NCBI GenBank assembly: GCA_963930775.1
Contig: OZ005706.1
Coordinates: 4,392,545 to 4,456,544 of the forward strand
Direction of reading: 5' to 3'
Length of the DNA: 64,000 nt
From: Cliona cf. orientalis
Lineage: Eukaryota > Porifera > Demospongiae > Clionaida > Clionaidae
Below, piece after piece: positions 1-13,300 of the stretch. The translations under genes and the position numbers were made by a program. Under the pieces are notes generated by a model. That model did no database searches and had not been told where the DNA came from. It saw nothing but the letters and a program-made list of their open reading frames with translations. Numbering within the stretch: the stretch's first letter is position 1; each line of letters starts with the position of its first letter.

Positions 1-2150
1 ACGTTTGTCAGCTACATCGCTAAAGAACAGCAGCACAATCTACTTGAAACCTTATCTGAGGTCAATTTTTTCAGTATACAAGCAGATGGCAGTACTGATT
101 CAGGGAATGTTGAGGATGAACACTACACAGTTCAGTACTTCAATCCCAAAACGGAAGACGGTCAGGTTCACGTATGCAATAACTTTTTCACTGTAAGACA
201 GGTAAAACGAGGTGATGCACATGGTTTATTTGAGTGCTTCAAAGCAGCAATGGAATTTGTTGGAGTTACGAATTGGGAGGAGAAACTAATTGGCGTGGGA
301 TGTGATGGAACTAATGTTAATATAGCAGCTGGGGGGCTTAGGGGATACCTGGAGGAAGCTGTTCCTTGGATTGTTGTTTTCTGGTGTTTAGCTCACCGTC
401 TGGAGCTGTCGCTAAAAGATGCTTTAGCAAATACTTTCTTTTCTACGATTGACGACATGCTCATGCGTGTGTACTACTTGTATGAGAAGTCCCCTAAGAA
501 GTGTGTTGAGCTTGCAGAAGTTGTGGATGAGCTAAGGTAGTGTTTAGAAGATGGTGACATGCCCAACAGAGGAAACAGGCCTCTGCGAGCCTGTGGCACT
601 CGCTTCGTTGCTCACAAGGTGGCTGCATTAGGGCGCCTAATTGATCGGTATGGGGCTTACCTTGCTCATTTGACTGCACTGATAGAAGACCCTCATGTCA
701 AGAGTGTGGACAGGGAGAAACTCCGAGGCTATGTTCGGAAATGGCATGACAGTAAGATGCTCCTAGGCTGTGCACTTTTTCATGATGTGCTCAAACCATG
801 TGCAATTCTATGCAAGGTGCTACAGGAGGATGAAGTCTGTGTTGTTGGAGCAATTGAGTCTCTTCTGAAAACCAAAAGGAATCTTGACAACCTCAAAACC
901 ACAACCTTTGAAAACCTCCCAGTAGTGAAAAAGGTCATTAACAGGATCAAAAGGGAGGATGGAATTGTCATGTATCAGCAAGCCGAGATAACTAACTATG
1001 AGGGTGCAGTTGCATTTTTACGCTCACACCAGGCTGAGTACATGGAAGCTGTTCAGGACTGTTTGCGTGATCGGGTTAAATTACAACATACTGATGTACT
1101 CACACACTGACTGACCATTTTAGCTACATATGGATGGGAAAAGGGTGAGGATGGCTCATTTGCACACGATGCTCTGGAAAGTCTGTCGACCAGATTTAGA
1201 GTTCCATTGGAGAAGGCTGGTGTTGACTGTTCCTTGATACAGGAAGAATGGGAAGACATCATAGATTATGCAAAGCGCTACTTAAATTTGGTTCAGGAGA
1301 ATTACACAACCATTTGGTGGAAACTCTTCAATGCTGTTGATGCCAGTAAGTGGCAAAACATCCTAAGAGTTGTTGAATTGCTTTTCTGTCTTCCATTGAC
1401 TAATGGTAGGTTGGAGAGATTATTTTCACAACTAAAGTTAAAGGCATTGTGTCATGCTATAAGCGCTGATTGCCTGCTAATTGAAGCCGCACGCGCCCAC
1501 GCGGTAAATGAACATTGGGCGTGCCGGATGGCTGATAAGTTCGCGTGTACATTCAAATCTGTCCGCTGAGGCTCGCTCTGCTGGGCGTTCGACTTTCTAG
1601 GCGTCGTGTAGGCTCTCGATCCTATACTTATCAGTTTTCTTACTCTTTAGCTGTCCATAACCGAAGATTGCAGGCTTCTCAACTCGACTGTCGCGAACGT
1701 CTTTTGCGCTGCACGTGTTCGATCTCCGCGTACATCCGTGGACTATACCGTGATATTTGGCGCGCCCGTACTTCCTGTGCCCACTTTAATTGAATTTTTG
1801 AACTAATGAGCTCATTAAGAAGCAATTAGGCCTTATGTATGGACACAATACCTTTAATCAAGTCTGACAGGCGATCCTCACTTGGAGAAAATCGACTTGA
1901 TCAACTCTTGCGAATCACTGTGGATGCACCACCTCTGTCTAAATGGGATGCATCTGGTGCTGTGCAATTATGGTGGGAAGATAAGACTCGTAGACCACAA
2001 ACAAAAGGAACTCAAAAAGTCACTCAAAACCGAACTAAATCTGGTCCCTCCACGTCTAGCGATGCCTCCACATCTACAGTAGATGATGATACTGATACTC
2101 AACTAAGTGACTGCTTGGCATTGGATGACTGGGAGGCTTGGTTATCATAG
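1..2150 (+). pseudogene. hAT-type transposase (ZNF862/KIAA1586-like), disrupted, 5' end outside window
   Basis: Frame 1 is readable from base 1. It carries the DGSTDSGNVEDE-type motif (about 91-125) and the block IGVGCDGTNVNI near 290, then CLAHRLELSLKDAL, typical of the hAT-like ZNF862/KIAA1586 catalytic region. The hAT C-terminal dimerisation block (LPLTNGRLERLFSQLKL) ends at 1440. The last part (IKSDRRSSLGENRLDQLL to DDWEAWLS, stop 2148-2150) resumes in frame 3 at 1857, after a 412-bp MITE. Two in-frame stops, TAG 538-540 and TGA 1108-1110, interrupt continuous homology. The start lies upstream of the window. The family mobilises DNA by cut and paste, and some members are domesticated. This copy cannot make a full protein. 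Seen: frames, stops, insertion. Family assignment is from recognised motifs, not a search. Confidence 0.85.
1442..1853. mobile_element. 412-bp TTAA-flanked MITE inside the hAT pseudogene
   Basis: The ends AGGCATTGTGTC and GACACAATACCT are inverted repeats with one mismatch, and weaker similarity continues inward for about 35 bp. TTAA is duplicated at 1438-1441 and 1854-1857. Removing the element plus one TTAA joins codons ...QLKL to IKSDR without a frame error. TTAA duplications are made by piggyBac and Kolobok transposases. The 5'-AGG terminus does not look like the usual piggyBac CCY end, so Kolobok-type mobilisation is a reasonable guess. There is no coding capacity. Confidence 0.85.
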
Positions 2151-2521
2151 TATAATATTATTTTCTCAATTGTTATTTAATATGATTATGACCCTATTGT
2201 ATGCCTTCTATTATCATAATAATATTATTATAATAAAATTATTATGTGGGAGGTTATTCATGCGTGTATTGTGTCCGACCAAGGAAAGTGTTGTCCGATC
2301 AAAATCTAACTTGATCTTACATTATGTCAGGGCATCATTTAATACTTAATAGGAGCACTGCCGTACTCACTCTAATTATCTAAACGGCCAAAATTAATTA
2401 ATATCATTGTTCGGCGTTCTAACTTTGGATCTGTGAAGTAAAAGGCCCCAACTGCCTACAAACATAGTTAGTCTGGAGGCTGCTACACTTACTAGGAATT
2501 ATACTAACCCTATCTACTTTT

Positions 2522-2546
2522 GGGGGGGGGGGGGGGGGGGGGGGGG
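2522..2546. repeat. G25 homopolymer
   Basis: An unbroken run of 25 G on the plus strand. Length in the assembly is uncertain, as such runs are often mis-sized, and they can form quadruplexes. Confidence 0.9.
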
Positions 2547-3288
2547 CTCGGTGCCACGTACGACGTCAATTCTCATGTGATCAATTCTCGTAAAATCAAC
2601 TTGTCACGAGATCAATTCCCACATGATCAACTCAATTTATGGATGGGACATTCTCAATCTGCCCATTAATCTTCTATCAACCATCCACATCAAATATCTA
2701 TGCCTTGCTTCCTAACAGGCAACGGAACTTGTACAATCGTGCCTACATGCTCCTGAAAGATGCTGCCCTAGACATTGGACTAACTCACGATCCTCTCTCT
2801 CATGTGCGACTTTGAATTGGCAATCATTCATTCAAGCATACCTCTGCTTAACTTTCTAAATGCATCACATAGAGGTTGCTACTACCCTTCATGCACACAC
2901 CAACAACTACATTGAGGGTTGGCATTCATGGCTGAAGAAAGCAGTGGGAAACTAATATTAGTTGCAGACTTGAAAAATTGGATACTATTACAAAAGAAAA
3001 CTTACTCTGGCCTGCTCCTTGTGATAAAAATACAATCCAAGAGGCTGAGAAAATTTTAGAACTTGTGCTCGGTAGTAGGCTCCAGTAGAATCTTTAAAAG
3101 CACAGATATCGCCTTCTACAGGGCTGCCTGTTTTCATGTGGATGTATTATGTAGCACATACAGTGTTAGTTTATTGCCGAGTTCACATAAATTGGCCTAT
3201 CATAAAATACAAGGGGTACGTACACTAGCAAGCAACAATTGTAGCACTTTTATACAAGTCCCAAGATTTTTCATGTAAAAATTCTCAG

Positions 3289-3355
3289 GACTGAATGGTG
3301 ATTAAACCCACACACTCATATCCCTGGTGTGACGCTCCAGTTGAGCTACCAAGGG
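3289..3355 (-). repeat. tRNA-like fragment, probable SINE head
   Basis: On the minus strand GCCCTTGGTAGCTCAACTGG contains an excellent RNA polymerase III A box (TAGCTCAACTGG). About 30 bases later GGGTTTAATCACC resembles a decayed B box. The cloverleaf is not convincing, so this is read as a tRNA-derived SINE relic, not a functional tRNA. Confidence 0.45.
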
Positions 3356-4345
3356 CATACAAGCAATAATTCTTGGTGCCCAGTACATTAGATATTAAAG
3401 CTTCTCTTATGGAACACCCCTGGGTGACTATGCTGTCACCTGCGGCCTCGGCTAGATGCTCTACATATAGCTATCTGGCCCAATTCATCAAATCATCATA
3501 AGCTGTAGGATATGCATACGTGCAAGTCCTAAGATTTTTTGCACAACGGGACTTTTATGAGTATCACAACCGAGACATGAGTGTTGATTCCCACTCAGAT
3601 TTTTTTTAGCAGGTTGGAGTACAGCATGCAGTCAAAGCGATTGGCCATATGCCCCTTAAATATGCCCGCAAATGCATATGCAATCACTATTAAGCACAGG
3701 TTTTCTACCTCCGGAGATACAAGCATCTGCTCTAAGTAACGGAAAAATATGGTAATCGTACTTGAGGTCTGGCAAAACTTTCAGATCCCTTCTAATTATA
3801 GCTCCCACTCCAATTGCAGTATAGTATAATTTAAATGTGAGGCTAGTTAGTGCTAGGAAACCTACTCTCCCTTGGGTTTCTAGATTCAATACGCAAGTGC
3901 TGAAACTTAGCCTAGATCTCCTCTTATGCTTTCCTGATAAACTATTGAGAATCTAGCAGTCTGTTGCCATCCTTGAAATAAAGTGATTATATAGTAGAAG
4001 GCGTACTTACCAAATTATTTGCATGCACTCCCTACTGAAAAAGTCTGTGTATGCCCCTGATCAGAATACATGTATATATGGCAATCGTTTAGGTGGCTTG
4101 CCAGGGAGCAGTAAAATGTATGTGCTTAGTAGTAGTATAATATCATTATAATGAGCGGCATTTAAGAATTAGGACGTGCTGTAATCATTATATTACATCA
4201 CTACTCAACTAAAATGAAGAGTATGAAAAATTTACTCAACCAAATATTTCTATAATGCAAACGTAGCGGGGCTTGGTAAAATTTTTTGTTCTGCAAACAT
4301 CTTATATTGTGGTAGTTAGATGATTACGATAATAAAGCATCATAC

Positions 4346-7300
4346 CATGTAGTGATCTTTCTTCAATGTTAGAAAAGTGTTCAGTGAGATCTAGTGAAAC
4401 CTGTGTATACGTTGATGGACTTGGATGTATGATGGGTTCATCACCGCTACGGAGAGGCAGGTGTGCAAGCAGAGAAACCCAAAGTCTGGTAGCATTAGCA
4501 ACGTGGTGAACCTTCAGCTATAGTTACATGCAGTGAGAAGGTAAATTGGAGGCTAATACAATATTTCGACAATATCAAACCTTAACGGTACCATCTTCTG
4601 GCATTGGTAATGGTTGTAGTGAATGATGAAATTCTGCAGCAACTTTATGAAGGCTTGTACACTTGCTCAATCTAAAATATATTATGCATGAATAATAACC
4701 ATATACTATAAAAAACCTAAGGTAGCTCAACTCCATTCTGTATTATTGTGTGAACATCATTTCCTTATGGACCGCCTAGTGGACACAACACTTTTGGTTA
4801 CACTAGGCATCGGCCGACACTAGACATTGTTATAATTTGGGGCGAGCCTGAGCAAGCTCCGAATACACGAGAAACCAGAAGCAGTGTATATATACCGTAT
4901 TTCTTCTAAAAATTCGGCATGAAAATAATAATATTGCTTTAGCTTGGCCGAATTTATAGAGGTTAATATTCACCATTCTGTCTGCGTGCGCATTCCATTC
5001 CCGTTTATAGTATATACTCATGACGACCCTTGCTGAAAAATTAGAGACTATATTTAATCATTCGGTAAAGGGTGCCGAATAATTACGAATTTTTAGAAGA
5101 ACTACGGTATATATACATGTACATTTCATGGCAACGACTCAGTGCACATGCTCAGACACCATACCGTGACAGGTAAAGGTCGTCATCAATGCAGATCGAA
5201 GCAGAATCGTGGCAGTGCAGTGTGGCTTGAGCTCAAGGGCCTTAGACAGATACAAATCTGCGTTGTGTAGCGTGCTATTTGAAAACTTTCGACCTTATTC
5301 ATCTCGAGCTGTAGCCATGGCAGTGGCAGTCATTCACAGTTGGCACTGTTTTCAGTTGTACCTTTCTCCAGCTTTAATACCATACTCAAGGATGTCAAGA
5401 ATGATGGCCAAACTGAGAGCCTGCCTGCTCCAATTCGGTCATTTGGTTGTGCTTTATAGCCTGCCCAGTTAGTGACTCAAAACCAAGGTATTTTACATGT
5501 ATTAACAAATAAAACCCTGAAGTACAGCTGATGCCATGAGCGAAGGCTCGCCCCACCTGATGATATCATCTTCCTAGTAATAAAATACTGTACATATTCA
5601 AATATATTGTAGTAGCTGTGGCTGTTCAATACTCCTTGAGGAAGGTTCACATTCAAGGGTGGCTACAGTAAATGTAGATCAATTGAGTTGCATGGTGGCA
5701 CTGGAAGATTACCCTAGTCACAACACATACTTTGGCTGTGCTACAACTGGAGAATATTGGCTGCGTGGCTTAGATTCTTTGACATGTTTGCATACTCAGC
5801 AAGTTTGAAATGGACTCCACTAATTTATTACCGTATTTCAGTTGTGACACGCAATGTTAATTTGTTCTGTGCATTCAGCCATAGCTACGTCTCACACGCA
5901 ACAAATACTGGTCTTAGGGTTCTAAATAATCTCACAGAGCCCTTATACGTAACTCTTCACAGAAATAGAGCATGTAAAAATGCATGTTGTATGCACATTA
6001 AAAATAAGGGTAGCATGCACAGTGCATGTAGCAGGAGTAAGAGGTAAATAACTGGCAAGTGACATGCATGTTTCATGTACACAACACGACATGTTTGATG
6101 CATGTGCTAGGTATTTGTTCTGAATCTCTCAATGTTTAAACATATGCTGATCCCACCCAGATATATATACATAATATCTGACTTAATGTCTTATTATCAT
6201 GACATGCTTACGCATGTTACATGATAGTTCTTAGCTTAACAAGGATGGGCACACACACTCTCACTTGTCTGTGTTGATAGCAGCCAAACTGTACTAGAGC
6301 ACCACAGACCCCTGTGTTGATAGCAGCCGAACTGTACTAGAGCACCACAGGCATGCATCACCCCACCTACATCCTAAAGCTACCTGGAAGAGAAAAAATC
6401 CGGGCAGCCGCCGGGAATCGAACCCAGGGCCACTGACTTAATGCATATCATGTAACATGCATAGAAAATGTCCCAAATCCATGATTATTATATGAAACAT
6501 GCATGTACGTAGATACAAATGGAACCTGTGCACAACATATGTGCCAATTAAGGTTAGTGCTAGTCTCGTCCCCAGATCCCACCCTCAAAAGGAGGGAAAA
6601 GGGTCTGGTGACTTCGGGCAGTTTTCTTGGTTTGCCTGGCTGTGGGTGCGTGTACCCACACGGGTGTGCTTGAATAAAGCTAGGATCTGATTGGCCAGTA
6701 AGGCTGCGTAGGTGATTCAAATTTATATAGCGGGCAATGGCCCTGTTACATTCATGTGATTAGCGAGTCATATGACTGGGCTAAAGCTGCAATCTGATTG
6801 GGACGTGCAAATTTATCCGCGGGTTGTCAACTGGACCAAGCTTTTTTGCCTTAAGTCATCAGACCCTTTTCCTCCTCGAGGGTGGGGTCTGGGGACGAGA
6901 CTAGGATAGTGAATATCATCATCTATATTATGCATGAGACTGGTACCCCAATTGAAAACTATAACAGTATGTCAGTCAGTTGCATAAAAGCAGTGTATAT
7001 GCCATGGCCAAATAAATGCATGGGTGTGACAGAAATATAGCTGGAACTTCCTGATAGTGTTGAATATTTTGGGTGACAATTACATGCATGTACATTTTCT
7101 GCAGTTTGGGCTTAAAACACAATTTGCAAGTACTAATTTTTGGTACGGGTCAATACATTCTAATGCTCTTTGGTAGCAGTTACCATACCAACATAATTTT
7201 CAACCCCAAATCGTGGGATACATAGAGGTGCTAGAGGGTTATTAGTGTGTTAATAGTCAGTAGTGACTGCTACCACATGTTGGTTTTGCATATTCTATGA

Positions 7301-10300
7301 AGCGGCGAAGCTAACTATCATAATAGTGCATATATTATATAGCTAATGTTAGCAGGTACAAAATTTTCCATTTTTGAATCAATCCACAGAAATATCAAAA
7401 GTTAGTACCCACAGAAATAGTCACCCTAAGGTAAGCTATTCACACGTTTACATGGAATCCATCTACACACTGATTGCTATGCAATAGTATACCACTTGTT
7501 TGCCAGATCAGCAGAGCCTGGGTTAATACGTACATACCATATATTATTATAGCCGGTGAGTACTGCTCCAGCTAGTGTTAGAACAACTTTACGTATAAAT
7601 AGAACATTGGGAAAGTCAAAAAGTTTAGCATCTGCAAATAAATCCAAAATTAGTGAATAAAGCATTTTCAGTGAATCCAGTCAAGTAATATATTGCCATA
7701 AAAAGCCTAATGGCACATTGTTTTTCCGATGTACAAATCAGGACGTGGCTGCTAGTGTGGTAACAGATAGCTAGAGACAGAAACACAGAAAAACTATCGC
7801 AACCCTTGCACATAATTATGTCAAGGGTTAACTAGATTATAGAGTATATGTGTAGGAAGGAAGGAGTTTGACATTCTAAGCATGTACAATGTAAATATAT
7901 ACAGTGAGCTTTCTTGTAGCTTGATACTGTTTGGGTGATTTATAATCTCCTATTTCATACTATTAGTTTAACCAGAGGAGGTTGGACACGATCACGTGTG
8001 CACCGGATTATGATAAAATGCCAGATAATATCTGTACAAAATGAAAGTCACAATCTAAAGCCTTGAAGACAGTTTTTAATGTGAAAGCAATTGCAAGTTG
8101 AAATCCATGATAAAAGAAGATCCAGCACCACACCCCGCCCATCCATCCCTCATACTTCTCGCAAATCGAGAAAACTCATTTCTCAGAATGGTAAGAACAA
8201 AGAGTATTTTTCGATCGTAGTCTCTGCCTTGAGTGATGTGTGAGCTCAAAAGTGGTGACATTATCACTTTACTGACATAATTATAGAGTTCTTTGGAGCA
8301 CATAACCCGCATCTGCACATTCAGAAATGAGAGCTGTGCCATGGCACTATAATGTGGTTGACGACCCTTTACCCACATGTTATGCTAGGTTGTGTGCATC
8401 GATCAGCAGAAAGCGTAAGTGGGTATGGTTGATAAGCGTGGCCATTAAAAGTTTTCGATGCTTGTGGTGCCTTACCAAACAATTCAAAGTGTAATAGAGC
8501 ACCTTCTTCGCTTCTTGACGAGCTCTCGATCGATGAAAGAGACAGCGATGGCTTCATTTCAAGATTAGTAGTGTGTAGCTCTAGCGATAGTTCTCGTAAC
8601 TAAACTGACTCATCACAGATCACCGTAGGCTATCAACTACGCTTCTTGGCTTTACTTTGTACTAGATCTGCTGATCTGGCATGCACGTGGTCCTATTACC
8701 TAATTGCATGCAATCCGTATTAGTGCATTCTTGTGGTTACTCTCTACAACTACACTGTATACTGTACAAGTAACAGTGTTGCTTGGCAAATTTGCAATAT
8801 TATGCAGACTAGCTATAGCTATTGCGCCGAGGGTTTTGCACTGTAGTGCTTCATTGTACTAGTAAGTCACTGCTAATGATTTGAATCATCCACATACCTG
8901 CAGTTACCCCAAGCTTTTAAGTGATAACAAATATCAAAATGTTGTGTTCTTCTTTCTCTACACTGAAAGTACAAGTCATATCAATTATACAAGATGTGAC
9001 AAAATGATTCATTTATCAACCTGAATTTCTTCTTGATAAAGCTTCAAAAGGAACAGTGGAGGACGCTGTCCCAATCTGTTCAAATATTTTGTGAGCATGA
9101 TTGATTGTTGCTTGCACTGAGGGGTCATCAATATGGAACAGCAACAGCTAAGTTTCCTGAAATAATTCACCACAGATCAGCAAGCACAACAGTCTGTCCA
9201 TTAACATTACCTGCAATAAGCAGGATAAAACAAAGAAAATCTTTGTCGAAATGTTGTCTTTGAGGCTGGCAAACTATAATGAATTATCCGACGGATGGAA
9301 ACATTCCACTTAATTCCGTTCATACATTCATCTGATATCACTGCAAGAGATCAGATATACATACAATGATAATTGCATGGATGGATGAAGGACTTGCATA
9401 TTTCTGCTATATACGCTATGTACATGTAGCTGACAAGACCAGGGCAATATTTATCACCCAGGATGTGGTTAGCCTTGCGATGAAAATTAGTATATGCCGA
9501 AAAATATCATACTATACATTTATACAGTGCACGCATATGCTATCGCCTCTCCAGACATGGTCGTTGAAAGTGAACCTCTTGGGTTCGGAATAGGCTTCAA
9601 GTAGCGGAGTAGAGACATCTCTTTTACATCATGACAATGTTGACTTGATTACGCATGACTTGAGGTGCCGAACTATATTCTAAATATTTATCTTGGAAAA
9701 TATTTCAAGTTAAAAAATATTTAATGTACTAAATATTAATTTTTGTCGGTAAGGGTCATCGACTAAATTTTTTACGATGAAAATTTCCCGATCTACGATA
9801 AGGTACTGTATTTCTTCTAAAAATTCGGCCCTTCTAATTATTCGGCACCCTTTACCAAATGATTGAAAATAGTCTCTAATCTTCGGCAAAGGTCGTCATG
9901 CGTATATGCTATAAATGGGAATAGAATGCACACGCAGACAGAATGTTGAATATTAACCTCTAAAAATTCGGCAAAGCTAAAGCAATATTATTATTTTCAT
10001 GCCGAATTAATTTTTAGAAGAAATACGGTATATCCATAGTAGCCTACAAGCTACTATACAATGGTATAATAAACCAGGTATGCAACCGCTAGCGCAGTAA
10101 CAGACACAAATGACTACCGCAACCCTTACGAATGCCCACAGAGTCTTAATTAAGAAAAATACTCCCTGTTTCACCTATTAATACTCGACTGTAGGGATGC
10201 AAGCACTTAAGTTAGTTGTAGCAATAATAATATTATTATTCTATTCATGACTTGCGTATCTTACAATCAAATGAGTGACAAAGCTTAGCGTTCAGTCACA

Positions 10301-13300
10301 GAATTATTGTAGACGATTGATTGCTATTGTACGATAAAAGAAGATAGGTCAAGCCTACTATAGCTATTCCAATGCATCTATTTGAGTATATAGTTATGCA
10401 TACTGCATTGATGTCATCCGACCACAACCATAGCAACTGCAGTAGCTCCATTGTGACTTTATGACGTGGTACAAACTACTCTGAGCTGGCTAGGTAACTG
10501 GTGCTGCGTATTATGTCGAGTGAAGAATTGGTTTGTCTGAATGTCTGTCTGTTACCACGCTAGCTGCTACATACCTCATTTGCGACACCAATTTGCGGTG
10601 TTGTAAGGTTCCTTATGGCGTTCCAAATGCATGATTTGTGTGGATTTCTCCGAAAACGCTTTGTTTGCCAGTGTGGCGTCATCTGCCGATTCTAAACTTC
10701 TTGACTTAAAATAGTTATACTACACCCCCTAGGGAAGCATGAAATTAATTAACCCTTGGCGCATACACGAGGGGTATGGTAGTTGTTCTATGTGTGAGTG
10801 CATGTGTGTCTGTTACCATGCCAGCTGCTACATGTACATACCTGGTTTATACGATATAAACACGGTGCCATTAGGCTTTTTACGGCATTTGCAAGGTATG
10901 CATTGTGTGGATTTCATTGAAAACGCTTCATTCAAAAGTTCTGGCGACATTTACTGACCTCCATGGCCTTATTCGCTTCTTGACGAGCTGTTGATTGATA
11001 AGAGACAGCGATGGCTTCATTTCAAGATTAGTGGTGTGTAGCTCTAGCGACAGTTCTTAAAACTCGACTGACTTATCACTGATCTCAGTAGGCTATCAAC
11101 TACGCTTCTTATACTAGATCTGCTTCAGAATCCTTGTTCACTGAATATCAGCCGTGATTTAAATTTTCTTATGCATTTCGTGATATTGTTCTTCTGAAAC
11201 AGTTCCATCTTCTATTAGCTTGTGTAGCTTCTTTAATTGATCGATACACTCAGAGCGTTGGTGCATACGCTCGCCAGGAGAGGCTTGAGATACACTAGCT
11301 ATGCATTATTGTGCAACTCTTGACGTCACCTAAGCACACCAACAGCTTGCAGGATTCATGCAGGCAATATTTTCTCATGACTCGAGCTGCATAGATAACT
11401 GCTTGACTGTCGCCTGACTTGTGTGCTGTCTGTCCAAAAAGCTATTGTACGATAATATTTCCAGGAATCACCTAGTTCTAGCTTGTAATGCTCAATGGTC
11501 ATATATACAGTGTTTTGCCTCAAGGTTTCTATTGAACTCTCATCATAGACAAACAGATAGACATTCAAAATCATAAACAGTGATACTCACCAATAACTTC
11601 TGCACTGATTTCAGTATCACTACCCCTATATTGATCTGTTACATGATATACAGACCAACTATGCACTTGCAGTAGCTGAATGTGAACATAATTATTGCAA
11701 GCAAGTCCATATTTATAATACAGGAAACATACTTTTTTTAGCTGCAATGTTTCAATCAGAGATGAAGTACATACAAGGGTTTGGTCACAACCATCCAACA
11801 ATTCTTGCAGGATAGAAATCTTGCTATCTTCATTACACTGCACCACTTCCTTTGAGTTTATAGCAGAAATCACATTTATTGAATACTTGCATATTATAGT
11901 ACCATACATGTAGAAAATTTCGCCAATTTCGCCACCTGCTCTCGTTGGCAGTTTTATCACGTCAATATTTTGTCCTGTGTTAAAGATTGCATAGAGGATA
12001 TGGTGATGTTTACTGCATTAGTGAAATTTTTTCCATCAGCTTTTTCTGCAATATAAAGGTAGCTGGGCTCGGCGAAATTTTCCATACACTAATAATACGG
12101 TATACTGTAGGTCGGGTTTTAATTGCGAGATCTTATGTTTGTGAATAAGGCTCTTCAAGCCACATACCAAATCCATAAATACATTTGGTGCATGCAGGCA
12201 CTGCCTGTATAATTAATTTTGAGGGTGTGGCTTGAGTGATACGTGGGCTGGGCTATAAATATAATGCAGATCAATGCTCAGATGATGATGGTGAGTCCAA
12301 GTAGCACAGCTGTGTAGTTTGGCTGGATGTTGGAACGTTCATCATTGGTTGACGAAGGACGATGAATTACGGTGAGCGTGTTAATGATCAACAGCAAGAC
12401 TGATTATATTAATTGCATGCACAAGTTAGCATAATATTATATGCTATTATATTGATCGTCATGTGGCCAATATGCTACAATAAAATTCACTGAGTTAGCT
12501 TATTCCTACAAATCACTTAATTGCGAGCTCTTGAAACCTTGCAATTCGCATTTAATAGCTGTAGATACTAATAATTAAAATCAACCTAATTAAGCTTACC
12601 AAACTTGTGTGCAACATAATTGCTGCTTCCAATGCACATGTCACAATGATAACACCTTTTGGTACAATCTTATAAGCACCTAATCTGTTTGCAGCAACTA
12701 TTTTCTGCAATTTCTGGTTGTGCATTACAATCTCCCTATTAAGTTTATCAATTTCAACTGAGAATCTTTCATGGAGATCATTACCGTCATCGAGAACCTA
12801 TTACAAGTGTTAATTTCATGGACCACTTTGTTGTCAAGCAGTAATTAATACCAATATACACTTACTAAGTGTCTTAGTTCAGCTAAATTGAGAACTTTTC
12901 TATTCATAATCCTCAACAAGGAAGGAGGAGTGCTTATAACAACATCCACACCAGTTATGATTTCTTGAAAAGCCTGCATACAGATAAATGTATTAACAAC
13001 AAAAGTATTGTACTGAAAAAAGCTAGCACTTCATATCGCTACACAAGATTGTTACTATAATATGCTATCTAGTTACTACAGAGCTGTTGTAGACCGATGT
13101 GCATACATGCATGTACAGTGCAACCAAGCAAGAGAGCAAAACTTTTTTACTTCAGAATTTGAGCCTATTTTGACTCATAAAATAAAATCTATTATAGATA
13201 AGAGTTTGAAATTTGGTGCCAATCTTCTTCAACATAAACTCTACATAGAATTTAAATTATGGGATATAACCATGATTACTTCCATTTTTATGGCTTCATA

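Larger units (their letters stand above)
2151..4345. other. AT-rich non-coding stretch between hAT pseudogene and the last recognised TDRD12-like exon
   Basis: I see no supported exon here. Contents: a 25-base G run (2522-2546), short GATCAATTC-like repeats at about 2575-2635, a tRNA-like remnant at 3289-3355, and otherwise AT-rich unique-looking sequence. Missing 3' exons of the minus-strand helicase/Tudor gene may lie here, but none could be phased. Confidence 0.5.

Noticed and set aside
3656-3889. Open frame on the minus strand as a Tudor-domain exon
   Set aside because: Phase from the 4346-4517 exon leads to an immediate stop, and no motif is present.
6211-6460. CATGTTACATGATA copies as a SINE target duplication
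   Set aside because: The two copies are in inverted, not direct, orientation.
8076-8378. Open frame as a helicase exon
   Set aside because: Its sequence matches the end of dispersed repeat H, and no splice phase fits.
11159-11294. Last exon of the TDRD12-like gene
   Set aside because: Exons 11472-11538 and 9211-9340 join directly in phase and in motif order, so this stop-containing segment is outside that message.
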